DNA from: Mytilus californianus | Lineage: Eukaryota; Mollusca; Bivalvia; Mytilida; Mytilidae | Direction of reading: 5' to 3' | Length of the DNA stretch: 64,000 nucleotides | Assembly (NCBI RefSeq): GCF_021869535.1 | Contig: NW_026262734.1 | Location: 97,407,285-97,471,284 of the forward strand | Shown here: piece after piece, positions 22,507-33,154 of the stretch | Position numbering within the stretch: position 1 is the first letter of the stretch | Layout of the letters: each line of letters opens with the position of its first letter | Notes under the pieces: generated by a model | The model's input: the letters and a program-made list of their open reading frames with translations, nothing else | Databases searched by the model: none | Told to the model about the DNA's origin: nothing | Translations under genes and position numbers: made by a program

Positions 22507-25079
22507 ACAGACAGACAGACAGAATATTTTATTATAGTGTCACATACCAATACAGAACAATATCATACATCATAATATAAGTATAGAAATACAAATAAAA
22601 ATTTCAATCGAAGTTAAAATATCGGTATCCAGCCACAACTGACTTATGAGACACTTTCGCTTAAAGACTTATTTTTACATTCATTAAAAATGAATAAATA
22701 AAACTTTTACAATAAAAGAACATATTATACACAATTTTTTCTGCGATTAAACATAAAATATAAAGATTTTGCTAAAAAGGGTTGTATACAGTCATGTGAC
22801 ATCAGAAAAATAAATTTGTCATCATGATTAAAATCATTAAAATTTGGGTTAATTGCACTTGCTTTCAAAAATAGACCATATCGCAGATCTGAATAAAATT
22901 CACAATGCATTAAAAAATGTTTCTCGTCTTCTACACAATCAACTGTACAATATTTACATTTTCGGTCATTAAGAAGAGTGTTTGGCTTGGTGTAACGACC
23001 TGTTTCTATTGCTAAAGGTAGACACCCACTTCTAAAATTAGATAAAATACGTCTATGTTGTCTATCATTTACATTTTTTATATATGAACTTGTTTCTAAT
23101 TCATTTTTATACAGTCTATAGGTACGTAACTTGTTACCATTTGGTTCATTTCTATCTTGATACAATTTTTCAACCCATTCTTGTTTTTCAATTCCACACA
23201 ATTTTGTTTTAATATCATAAATTTTATGTCTGTTGGAATATTGACTATCAATAATATCATGTATTCCAAGTTTATGTGCTATTTCATAACATTTCTTGTC
23301 CCACGATCGAGAAATATTCATACCCCACATATGGACCTTGTGTGTTATTCTATAGTCAAACGTATATCGCACTCTCAAAAATAGACGGTACGTTTCTAAA
23401 AGTTCGGCTGATTTTGTTGTTTTATAACCCATATCACCTAAAACCGCTATATTCGAAGCATTTGATGAACTTCCCATAAAGAGTCTGCATGCCTTGTTCT
23501 GAATTGTTTGAACTTCTCTCCAGTTGTTGTGTCCCCATAATCCGGCTCCATGTAATAGCACGGGTTCAATAAGAGTTTTATAAAGTTTTGTATAAACATC
23601 AAATGACATCCCTCCACATGATAAAAATTTAGTGTATACTGCAGAAAGCGCCCGGCTTGCAGATTTTGTTATCTCTCGGATCGTATATTTGTGTTCCATG
23701 AATTCGTTTATATGTAATCCTAAATATCTGTACGCATTGTCAAAGCTAATAGGCATATCACCACATTTAAAATTAAAGTCTGATCTCGGAGCCTTTTTGT
23801 TACGAAAATGTATAATTTTGGTCTTGGTCTCATTTAAAGTCATTCTCCATTTCATACACCAAGAATGAATACAGTTTAACATACTTTGAAGACTCTTTTC
23901 GTCTGGTGCGATAAGTGCAATATCATCAGCATATAGCAAAATTGAAACATTCAAATCATCAATGTCAACACCAGCATTTAGAGCACGTATGTCTTCAGCT
24001 AGGTCATTCACATAAATAGAAAATAATGAAGGCGACATTTTACAGCTTTGTTTTACACCAAAATTAACTGGAAAAATATCAGTCAAATAATGTACTAGCT
24101 TCACTGCGCTTTTAGTAGCATCATATAAGGATTGTATAGCCTTTAGAAATAACCCATTTATGCCTATACTCATTAATTTATGCCACAACATATCACGGTT
24201 TACATTGTCAAATGCCCTCTTTGCATCTATGAAACAAACAAATGTGTCTTTCTTTTTAAGTTTTCTGTTCTTTATAATAGATTGTAACACATACAGATGA
24301 TCTAAACAACTTCTGTTTTTTCGGAAACCATTTTGTTCTTCCGCTAAAATGTCATTTTGTTCGAGCCAAAAATTAAGTCTTTTATTTAATATATCTGCAT
24401 ATATTTTACATGGTATGGATATAATTGAAATGGGACGGTATTCTAACGGGTTCAACGGATCCATTTTGGGTTTCGGAATTGGAGTAATTATACTTGTGAG
24501 CCATTCTTCCGGCACTTGTCCTTCGGTAAAACAGAATTTAACAAGTTTATGTAACAAGTCAATGCAATTATCATTCCGTAATATTTCACTGGGTATTTCG
24601 TCTATACCAATGGCTTTACCTAGCTTCGCTTTATACACTGCATCCTTAACTTCTTCTCTACTAATTTCACGGTTTAAGTCACTAACATCGATATCGTTTC
24701 TGTAGTTGTTTTCATTCTGCACTCTGTTTTTGATATCTGCTAGAAAAGTATCATCATAGTTATTACATGAGTCGACGCTATTGAATGCCGATTCATATTC
24801 TGTTTTCCACCTTTCGAGCACGGTATCGGTGTCATTTGTAACTTCATCGTTTTCCGTTCGCACCTGATATATACGTTGCGTTTTACGTTCATTTGCTAGT
24901 CCTAGCTTCCCTATAGATTTCCAGAAATCTTTCGTATTATGTCCCTCGAGATAATGTAACTGGTTTTGCTGTTCTATTTGATACCTACGTTTTGATTTCC
25001 GGTTAAATGTATCAAAGTTTTTCCGTCTTTGCACGTATATACTTCGTAGCGTCGATTTAGCGTTCGTTTTGCAACTCGT
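22507..25079 (-). mobile_element. 5'-truncated non-LTR retrotransposon, antisense in intron 3
   Basis: The element runs on the minus strand from 25079 down to a (CTGT)n tail at 22507-22522. It carries only the reverse-transcriptase half of a LINE and lacks the apurinic endonuclease, so it is a 5'-truncated copy. A 48-bp near-identical duplication of the host repeat flanks it. The simple-repeat tail and the RT type suggest an APE-type LINE of the jockey/CR1/I group; the exact clade is not determined. Confidence 0.85.
22725..25079 (-). CDS. Reverse transcriptase of a 5'-truncated LINE (element-derived part of an open frame)
   Basis: About 784 residues are open without a stop. RT blocks appear in order: 'GIDEIPSEIL', 'ITPIPKPKMDPLNPLEYRP', 'QNGFRKNRSCLDHLY', 'FIDAKRAFDNVNR' (motif A Asp), 'GVKQSCKMSPSLFS' (motif B), 'LLYADDIAL' (motif C, YADD at 23922-23933) and 'YRYLGLHI'. 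The C-terminus has a C-x2-C-x9-H-x4-C zinc-binding motif, as in many LINE RTs. The frame extends 25 codons further, to 25154, only because the flanking host repeat happens to be open; those codons are not part of the element. With no endonuclease and no 5' end it should not mobilise itself. It lies antisense to the host gene. Confidence 0.9.
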   Translation of the reverse strand, partial: TSCKTNAKSTLRSIYVQRRKNFDTFNRKSKRRYQIEQQNQLHYLEGHNTKDFWKSIGKLGLANERKTQRIYQVRTENDEVTNDTDTVLERWKTEYESAFNSVDSCNNYDDTFLADIKNRVQNENNYRNDIDVSDLNREISREEVKDAVYKAKLGKAIGIDEIPSEILRNDNCIDLLHKLVKFCFTEGQVPEEWLTSIITPIPKPKMDPLNPLEYRPISIISIPCKIYADILNKRLNFWLEQNDILAEEQNGFRKNRSCLDHLYVLQSIIKNRKLKKKDTFVCFIDAKRAFDNVNRDMLWHKLMSIGINGLFLKAIQSLYDATKSAVKLVHYLTDIFPVNFGVKQSCKMSPSLFSIYVNDLAEDIRALNAGVDIDDLNVSILLYADDIALIAPDEKSLQSMLNCIHSWCMKWRMTLNETKTKIIHFRNKKAPRSDFNFKCGDMPISFDNAYRYLGLHINEFMEHKYTIREITKSASRALSAVYTKFLSCGGMSFDVYTKLYKTLIEPVLLHGAGLWGHNNWREVQTIQNKACRLFMGSSSNASNIAVLGDMGYKTTKSAELLETYRLFLRVRYTFDYRITHKVHMWGMNISRSWDKKCYEIAHKLGIHDIIDSQYSNRHKIYDIKTKLCGIEKQEWVEKLYQDRNEPNGNKLRTYRLYKNELETSSYIKNVNDRQHRRILSNFRSGCLPLAIETGRYTKPNTLLNDRKCKYCTVDCVEDEKHFLMHCEFYSDLRYGLFLKASAINPNFNDFNHDDKFIFLMSHDCIQPFLAKSLYFMFNRRKNCV

Positions 25080-25375
25080 CCAAATGTTATCAAACTTATA
25101 CACAATGCTTATTACAACAAAATACAGATCAAGCTTGAATTTTGGTGGCGTCATTTAAACGGTTTTAGAGTTATGCCCCTTTACAAATGGAAAAATTGCT
25201 GAATTTTTCGTTTCCGTTCTCTAACTTAGGTTTGCCTCAACCAAATGTTATGAAACGTATACACAATACCTATTACCACAAAACTCAGATCAAGTACAAA
25301 TTTGGGTAACGTCATGTTTACCGTTCTTCAGTTATGTCCCTTTATAACTTTATATGATATGCAAACAGGGGCATC
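25080..25375 (+). repeat. Dispersed repeat, right half, with right 48-bp target duplication
   Basis: 25080-25127 repeats 22459-22506. The monomer then continues as in 22184-22440, with another diverged monomer, and ends near 'gcaaacaggggcatcatcc'. Confidence 0.85.
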
Positions 25376-26130
25376 ATCCTCATTTATTTCATATTACAGT
25401 GTATTTATGTCCCTTCAAATGTTCTGTATCTTTATTTCTAAACGAGTAAAATATGTGTCTGGTAGATTGTATAAGGATGACAAAGTAAAGGTCAAATCCG
25501 GAACAAAAAATATGTAGATACCAATTGAGATGATTGCATTATATATGTTTGTATTAAGGTGTGTCATTAACTAACAATTATAAAGTAAAACTTATCTTTA
25601 AGACACCCTGTTTTTAAAGACATTAATATATCAGAGTACCTTGATTGTGAAAGCTGTAGCAATAAGGTAATTGTAACAGCTTTAGACCAATTAATATATA
25701 ATCATAAAATAATTCTTTGGATATAATCATTTTTGGAAAGATTGGAACTTGTTCCAATTCTTTCTTAAGGCACCGGCATCCAAACAGAAAGTGGACAGAT
25801 TAGCTAATAAATCTGTACACTCTGACATATAGTTCCCAATTGTTTTCATGTCTGTGTACATTTGCACAAGTGAACTGGAAAGAAATGTTGTTACATCTTA
25901 ATTTAGAGTATTTCTTCAAAAATAATAGTCATTACTTTTTTTAATTACTGGCTTAGTTTTGTCTTTTTACTTAAGTGTATTGATACATTAACAGTATGAT
26001 TGACAATTTTCATGATCAAGGAACAATTAAACACAAAGGGTGGGACAATAATTGGAATTCTATATAGACTCCTCTTCCTTAATGCCAATCATAATTGACA
26101 AAATGACATAACTTGAGTTTATAGATAACA
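25376..26130. other. Intron 3, unassigned
   Basis: I see neither gene nor clear repeat here. Confidence 0.5.
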
Positions 26131-26432
26131 TGGCAGACCACTCAATACACAAAAAGTAAAATCACAAAAATACTGAACTCCGAGGTAAATTCAATCGGAA
26201 AGTCCCTAATCACATGGCAAAATCAAATGACAAAACACACATAACGAATGGACAACAACTGTCATATTCCTGACTTGGTACAGGCATTTTCAAATGTAGA
26301 AAATGGTGGATTGAACCTGGTTTTATAGCGCTAAACCTCTCACTTGTACGACAGTCGCATCAAATTTAATAATATTGATAATTATGCGTGAACAAAACAA
26401 ACAGACACAATAGGTAAAAATGTCACAAATAA
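26131..26432 (+). repeat. Dispersed repeat family R, best copy
   Basis: It runs from 'aaagtaaaatcacaaaaatac' to 'aataggtaaaaatgtcac'. It is present in reverse orientation at 43642-43926 with high similarity, and as diverged or deleted copies at 6110-6325 and 15131-15350. Class unknown. Confidence 0.8.
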
Positions 26433-28308
26433 AGGTAAGAAGTCTAATTCGGTAGGGCATTAAACAAATGATCTGTAAATCTTGTTTGAAAGATGATAAA
26501 GTGAGGATTAAAACGTAATGTATTTTGTGAGAAAAGACAAAAATGAAAATCTGTATGAGTAAAGAATCCAAGTGGTGTCTGTTTTTCTTGCAAAATCTGT
26601 GCAACAATTATCTGTAATTAATCCATAATTTTAATAGGTTACATTTATCAGAGAAGGTATTAGTATATTTGAATACTATGAGATAAAATATTTTTTCAAT
26701 GAAATAAATAAGAATTTGCCTCAAAATTAAAAGTCTCCATCTTAATCGGACAAAAGAATAAAAACATCATATTAAGTTTATTGATGTGAAAATTACCCTT
26801 TGTCATCCATGCATCTTCAATGTCATATATTATTGTTTTAATCAAAATCAATAATGTATACTTAGCAATGTTTGAACACAGAGTTACAGACATGCACACA
26901 AAACAACCATTCGCAGGTTGATTTTGGGACATGAAAAAGGGACTTTAAGTTTCAAGTCTCTTTAACCATTGATCCCAGGTCTACTGAGAAACTACAATAA
27001 TTATTTTTTTTATTAGGTAAATTCTTCTGTTTTAAAAAGATATAACCATTAAGTTGCAATCAAAAAGAAGTTATTATGCAAATTTAGTGACCCACTGACA
27101 TAGCTCTATTTAACTAACTTAATTCACTGAAAAATTGCTTATCATTCTTAAAAATCTGCAGTAATGTAACAAACAAATATGCAACAGTGCTATAGCAAGT
27201 TTTTGTTGTCCACCACCACTGCTATGGAATTATAAAATATGATTGAAATTATACACACAATTCTTATAATCTTCCCATTAATAATTTAAGATAACTTTGA
27301 TTATTAAATTTTCAAGATAGAGAGAAGAGGAAAGAAAAAGACAGGAAAAGAAAAAAGAATGATATGTTTTGGTTGCAATTTGCCCAGTTATTTCAAAGGA
27401 CAAGACTTTTGCAAAAGTTTACAGACAACGAAGACGGACGATAAGTGATGAATAACTCAATTTGCCCTGTAGGCTAGACTCGCAAAAAAAGAAGAAAATG
27501 CGTTAAAATCGTCTTTTAAAGTCTTCAAAGTTTTTTGTAACTTTTTATCTAAAACATTATGAAGTAAAATAACTGCGAAATTTGCTTAAAGCTGACATTT
27601 AATGTTGTCCAGTTGTTCTGAAAATTTACGATTGATCAATACCTACTGACCATAACATTCCTATCTTGCTCTAACTACTTTATATATACATGTATATATG
27701 CCTGGAAAAAACAGCATTTGTATTTCAAGTCAGAACAAGAGACAAAGTGGCTGGTGATTAACTGAAATTCACATGAATAAAATCATGTATGTGAATTATT
27801 TAAGAAACACAATTTCTGTTCTTAAAAGGAATTCGAAAGTTTAATTGGAATGAGAATTACAAGTTCAGTTTCAAAATTTCGGAATTTTGACCCAAGGCAC
27901 CAAAACAGTGATGGTTGCTAGGCATTTTCTAACTATACGAGAATGGCTGCTAAAGTCAATGTTGACAATACTGACCCCTTATCTTTCAATTAGGATCTAT
28001 ATCATAGTTCATATTAATCTGAACCCAAATATGTATGGCTGCTAGGTACTTTTATATCAAGTAAGGGTCGTTGCTAAGAACTTATGACATGACCTTGACC
28101 TCCGGCATTTTGTTTTATTACCAAATAAAAGCAATCTTATACATCGTATACGTTCAGGTATTTCACATCCAATATTTTATGGTAATATTCTTTACAAAGC
28201 ATAAAAATGTCGGCATTCACCTCAAAAGCTAACCAAACCTTTAAACAGACTTATTCGGAATGGATATAGTTATGATACTGTTGTCAGGTCTCACTCATAG
28301 GGTCTTTG
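26433..28308. other. Intron 3, mostly unassigned; possible minus-strand 'gctcacc' relic
   Basis: 27410-27480 ('gacggacgataagtgatg ... gccctgtaggct') looks like the reverse-complement head of the 8302-9371 family. 27880-28110 has repeated 'tggctgctag' phrases. No gene was recognised. Confidence 0.45.
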
Positions 28309-28952
28309 CATCGGAAATAAACACATTTATTCTAAAACCAGTTGTTGGCATGATACGGGTTATGTTCTTCTCATGTATTTTATGATGGTATGATACTAAA
28401 CCTCTAACGGGAGGGATTGTACCTAATTCTCATATGATGAAGACATAATCTTTCAATTAGTTTAATTGAGGTCTGGAGCTGGCATGTCAGTAACTGCTAG
28501 TAGTCCTTTGTTAATTTATGTATCATTGTCATTTTGCTTAGTTTCTTTTGTTACCTATTCCGACATCGGACTCGGACTTCTTTTAAACTGAGTTTTACTG
28601 TGCGTATTGCTATGTGTGTGTTTATTCTAAATTGGCTAGAGGTACAAAATGTATAGGGGGAGGGTTGAGATCTCGCATTTTTGCGCCTGTCCCAAGTCAG
28701 GAGCCTCTGGCCTTTGTTAGTCTTGTATGTTTTTTAAATTTTAGTTCCTTTATATATTTTGGAGTTTACTGTGACGTCCATTTTCACTAAACCAGTACAT
28801 AATTTCATTTAGGGGCCAGCTGAGAACCACCTCCCGGTGCGGGATTTTCTCGCTGCGTTGAAGACCCATTTGTGGCCTTCGGGTGTTGTCTGCTCTTTGG
28901 TCGGGTTGTTGTCTCATTGACATATTCCCCATTTCCATTCTCAATTTCACTA
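28309..28952 (+). repeat. Dispersed repeat family Q, uninterrupted copy
   Basis: The two blocks that are separated in the 12.2-14.3 kb copy are contiguous here, giving a reference layout. The 3' end is 'cccatttccattctcaattt'. Confidence 0.85.
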
Positions 28953-29785
28953 ATCATTCTGAACACCTTTTCTATATACTGTATGAATTTACTTATTACA
29001 ATTTCTTTACAAAATTTAATAAAAAAAGACTGAAGGTCAAAGGTCAAGGTCATCAATAATTTTTGACCTTTGGGTCAACTTTAATGTCATTGAATGCACA
29101 ACATGTCTCAAGTGATTTTCATCCTGTATCTGTCACTGTTTTTGAGCTATTTTAATAACAAGATCAAAATTCTTTTACAAAATAACAAAAATGACACTTT
29201 TACGTTCCCATAGCAACCACCCTAGCAACCTATTTCCCAAACCTTTAGTTATAAATTACTCCTAGGCAATAGTGATAGTTTACATTTTTACCTCAATATA
29301 ATTAGTTGCGGATGCAAAAGTGTGAAATTATGTCAAGCAAAATGCCTATAATTTGCCTTCTGGAATACAACGAAAACTCCGTTATTTAAATCAGTGCTGG
29401 CCCCTTTTTCCCTTTTTATCAGAATTAATTTTTATCTTTCATCCTACTTATTAAGTGTTATATTTTAATAAACAAATGTCAAAATATTCATCAAAATTGA
29501 AATGTGTGCATGATAACTGCTTAAAATGGGTCATTTTTGTTTGTCAAATTATGCATTTTTGAGGCAAAATCCAAGGGGACCTGTTACCATGGCAACGGGG
29601 ACATACAGACAATTTTTGTCAACATATTTTTTGTTTGTTTATCAATAGCTACCAACAAACAAAATTTCAAGAAAATCTGAGACTATGCGTGCCGCGTCTT
29701 GGTTGGTGGTTACAGAGAATTGCTATTAAATACATGTATCAGTCCCGCTTTGATGACATATCTAGTTAATATCAACGATCATGTG
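28953..29785. other. Intron 3, unassigned repeat-like sequence
   Basis: It contains phrases such as 'ttcccatagcaaccaccctagcaacc' in pieces (29209-29232) and 'taccatggcaacgggga' (29586), reminiscent of old dispersed repeats. No coding content. Confidence 0.4.
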
Positions 29786-30028
29786 GTGTCATAGCTGTGG
29801 TACATATTTGTTTTACGTTAGTTTTTTTGTACACAAATTAAGCCGTTCGTTTTCTCGTTCGAATTGTTTTACATTTGTCATTTCGGGGCTTTTTATAGCT
29901 GACTATGTAGTATGGGTTTTACTCAAGTTTGAAGGCCATACGGTGACCTATAGTTGTTAATTTATGTGTCATTTTGTCTCTTGTGAAGAGTTGTCTCATT
30001 GGCAATCATACCACATCTTCTTTTTATA
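29786..30028 (+). repeat. SINE-like repeat ending '...gcaatcataccacatctt'
   Basis: The body includes 'tacatatttgtttt', 'gaattgttttacat', 'ttatagctgacta', 'gaaggccatacggtgacc' and the 3' tail 'ttgtctcattggcaatcata'. Copies or fragments lie at 47803-48040, 52120-52362, 59095-59300 (minus), 60330-60510 (minus) and 60788-61080. The shared 3' terminus is typical of SINEs that borrow a LINE tail. Confidence 0.75.
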
Positions 30029-30029
30029 T

Positions 30030-30530
30030 CAATGAAAATCACATCCTTCTGTGAACGCTGTAGTCATTATACTGTTAGAAGGGAGCCGTAATCAATTAGT
30101 TTCAGAGTTGGCACACTGTTTTAAGGATAAGAACAATATGCTTTCTATTCAATAACAATGATATTGTAAAAAAATAGAATTATCTTGCAATAACACTGAT
30201 AAGCGCATCCTGCTTCTCTCTGTGAACCTTTTTTTATTAAGAACAATTATCATGCTGTGTCAAGGATAAGCACGTCCTACTCTCTGTGTGTACCCATTAT
30301 ATTGTTAAGAACAATTATCATGCTGTGTCAAAAGATAAGCAAGTCCTCTTTTGCTGTACAAGTTACGAACATTTACTATACTGTGTCCAGGATAAACACA
30401 CCCTGCTCTCTTTGCTGTACACAAATTATTGTTAAGAACAGTTATCAATCTGAGACTAGTATGAGCAAATCCTTCTCTCTAAATTGTTCATGTTATTTTG
30501 TAAGCAATTGTAATCACGATGTATCAAGAA
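30030..30530 (+). repeat. About 72-bp degenerate tandem array in intron 3
   Basis: About six or seven units share 'agaacaattatcatgctgtg', 'aggataagca' and 'tcctgctctctgtg'. The ORF at 30257-30574 is a by-product. Confidence 0.75.
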
Positions 30531-30823
30531 AACCCGAACAGTGGACACAATTCTATTTAAGTAAACCACTTTAAACTGTAAAAACGATTCAGGATTGACT
30601 CTGACATATTAATACAAAAAGAAAAATCTTGTGTAAATGTTATTGTTATACTTTTGTCTTTATTCTTAAGCTTTAGATACATGTAAGTCCACAGTCAATG
30701 TTTCTGTTTTGTTTGTAGATTTAAATGAAAATCAAATCTGGTATCTTTGAAATGAACATTATCATATGATTAAACTATGTAGTTTGCATATAAGTAATCT
30801 TACGCTTTTTCAAATATTTTCAG

Positions 30824-30850
30824 CAGAAAGAAAACGTAAAAGACTTTATG
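30824..30850 (+). CDS. Possible 27-nt microexon of the HEPN-STAND gene
   Basis: A polypyrimidine-AG (atattttcag|) precedes 27 nt that end at TTTATG|gtaact. It enters in phase 1, matching the donor at 21544, and leaves in phase 1, matching the acceptor at 38274, so it can be included or skipped without a frame change. Included, it adds AERKRKRLY just before the NTPase, a basic cluster resembling a monopartite nuclear-localisation signal. The call depends only on splice signals and phase; no expression data are available. Confidence 0.5.
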
Positions 30851-31154
30851 GTAACTATTTTTTTTTTAAGTTATTAAAAATTATGATTCAAATCTGTCAC
30901 TCGTATGTTAATAGTTCATTATTTTACATTAAACCATTGTGGTGACGTCAGCCTATTCATTTACCGTGGATTCTTTTTCTAGAATCAACGCTTCCTAAAT
31001 CTGCCACTGAAATGGACTCACCAAATTATATTCAATTGTTTCCTTTGAGCGTCTAATTTCATTAAGTTTGAATTGGCTAATTTACTGATTTCTGTTCACT
31101 AATGGAATTAATTTAAAAACTTACCTTTAATTTTTGTAATTTGTATATGCCTTC

Positions 31155-31235
31155 ACTGGGAATCGAACCCTTCATTGAAATCTGTTATGAATGACTGACA
31201 TCAACACATCGACGAAACCTCTCGGCTACCAATGG
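31155..31235 (-). repeat. tRNA-like SINE head, minus strand
   Basis: On the minus strand it has an A-box-like 'TGGTAGCCGAGAGG' (31217-31231) and a B box 'GGGTTCGATTCCC' (31158-31170). Acceptor and T stems do not pair well, so it is tRNA-derived and not a tRNA gene. It faces the copy at 31333-31410. Confidence 0.6.
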
Positions 31236-31332
31236 GTTACAACTTAGATGTCTATTATATATATATAAATGAACATCGATCACACAGGGGTTGTACCTTT
31301 ATATATACACAATGGGCAGTCGTATAGTATAA

Positions 31333-31410
31333 GTTGGTAGCCGCGAGGTTAACATGCTTAAAATCAACGAGTTAAAAGATAGGGATTTGTCGGTTTAGGT
31401 TCGAATCCCT
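31333..31410 (+). repeat. tRNA-like SINE head, plus strand
   Basis: It has an A-box-like 'TGGTAGCCGCGAGG' (31335-31348) and a perfect B box 'GGTTCGAATCC' (31398-31408). The stems are not those of a functional tRNA. It forms a divergent or inverted pair with 31155-31235. Confidence 0.6.
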
Positions 31411-31633
31411 GTATTATCTCTGTTGTCCCAATTCTGTTTTTTTTCTAATTTTGCATGTTATAGTGGACATTTTGTTTTAATAATAGCGAGTTTTACCGTT
31501 TATTTTTTGGATTATTATTGGCTTTTTCACATGTTTGAAACAAAAATGATTACATTCTATTTGTCAAGAAAAAATCGTGATGTGCCTAGAGTGCTAGAAA
31601 TTTCGGTAACATACTTATTATATATACTTTATA

Positions 31634-31692
31634 TATGCTCTTTGGTCGGGTTGTTGTCTTTTTGACACATTCCCCATTTCCATTCTCAATTT
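31634..31692 (+). repeat. Family Q repeat, 3' end only
   Basis: 'tgctctttggtcgggttg' to 'ccatttccattctcaatttt' matches the terminus of 28309-28952. It is 5'-truncated. Confidence 0.8.
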
Positions 31693-31915
31693 TAATAGAA
31701 ATAAGTTCGAATATGTCTTATTTTGTAAAAACAGATAATATAAAGATCTTTAAAGGTAGAAGTGTTATATTTGTATTTTGTTAACCAATTAATTGTGATC
31801 TGAGATTTATCAATGCATCGTTAGACACGATAACATGGTTATTTAAACTCACTTACAATACCTCCTAATTAAGAAAAGGCTTTAATTTTGAAAAGAAATT
31901 AACACAATAGTTTAA

Positions 31916-32022
31916 GTTATAGATACAATGGATAAACGTAGATTCATGAAAAACAAACCATTCGCCCTCCGGGCTCATGGTTTCTTTTTCAAGAATCCAC
32001 GCTTATCCATTGTATCTATATA
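31916..32022 (+). repeat. Inverted repeat with about 43-bp arms
   Basis: 'atagatacaatggataa' on the left pairs with 'ttatccattgtatctat' on the right. The arms carry about four mismatches and flank a short GC-rich loop (tcgccctccgggctc). It is a foldback-type repeat in intron 4. Confidence 0.85.
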
Positions 32023-32372
32023 ACATATTTTGAAAATACTGAAGTTATCGGTCTAGTTTCAATACCCAAGTAACGAACCAATTCGACGAGAATAAAATCA
32101 TTATGTTCTAAGAACAGTTATCCTAATGAAAAAAATATATTTGGATCGGAAATTCAAAAACGTCACAAAAATATTTTATCAAAGAATGCCGACGTAACAT
32201 GTAAATTACACATATGCTCCAGTTTGCTTGCTGCAAACCTAATTACAACCATTTGTGTTCATACAGCATTACGAATACGAATACGACTCTTGACTTATCT
32301 TTTGCTTTATCAGTGTGGAGAGTTTTATTCTTTTGATCAAGTTCTAATTTTTGCATGGTCACTCTTTGAAAC

Positions 32373-32640
32373 GCCTCTGTGGTCTCATGGTATGTTGTTC
32401 GCCTTGAAGGCGGGGGATCTTGAGTTCGAACCCCGGCCGGGTCGAACCAAAGACTTAAATTGGTAGTTGCTGCTTCTCCGCGAAGAACGGGGCACTGAGG
32501 AGTAAGAGCAAAGACTGGTCTGATCGGAAAGGTTACATGTCGTCCTGCGGATTGTTACCTTGTGAACTAGCCCATGAAAAATTCGACTCAGCGTGTCGGT
32601 CTAGTACAAAGCAGGAATAATATTCATATTACATTAACAT
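32373..32640 (+). repeat. tRNA-derived SINE
   Basis: The head has an A-box-like 'tggtctcatggta' and a B box 'gagttcgaaccc' (32422-32433) inside a G/C-rich tRNA-like fold. The body includes 'ttggtagttgctgcttctcc' and 'gagtaagagcaaagactgg'. A diverged relative lies at 43931-44075. Confidence 0.75.
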
Positions 32641-32956
32641 TTTTTCGTCCGGAATTTGAAAAGAGAAGGGACAGATTTGTGACGTCTTTAGAGCAATATA
32701 GAAAAGGATTCAAATCTGAGAAAAAGGAAAAGGTCGTCAATATTAAGAATCTGCATCAGGTGTTTTATTCCCAATATGTGTGATTTTATTTTCATTGCGA
32801 ATTTATTTTTTATGAAACAATTGATAGTGTCTGCTACTCACATATTCACGACCTGTATAGAAAACGTTGTTATATGGTACTTGTATATTGGTGAAGGCCT
32901 AACCATGACTCTATTTATGTATTTTGTTTAACTTGTGTTTCTAAATTCCTGACTTA

Positions 32957-33130
32957 CAGGCGAGTGACATTTCGAAAGGCCTCTAAGAAACGACTTTAAT
33001 GCACCAACCAACCAAACGGCTTTATTATGTATCAATCGAAAGCTTATTATATGTACTTTTTATTTGACCATGTCGATAACTCCTACGATGCAATTTCCGT
33101 TAAATCGAGATCAATTTTGAAAAAAATTAA
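32957..33130 (+). repeat. Dispersed repeat ('aggcgagtgacatttcgaaa')
   Basis: It matches 51180-51340 ('tttaatgcacc', 'acggctgtattatatatca', 'cgttaaatc(a/g)ag'). Its end also appears in reverse orientation at 38128-38177 ('gggtgcatta ... gtcactcgcct'). Confidence 0.65.
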
Positions 33131-33154
33131 GCAAAATGACTTTCCTGGTTTGTA

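Noticed and set aside
25080-25154. N-terminal 25 codons of the LINE ORF as part of the retroelement
   Set aside because: They lie in the flanking host repeat and target duplication, which also occurs at 22320-22380 without any LINE.
31333-31410. Functional tRNA gene
   Set aside because: A and B boxes are present, but acceptor and T stems do not pair adequately; a SINE head fits better.
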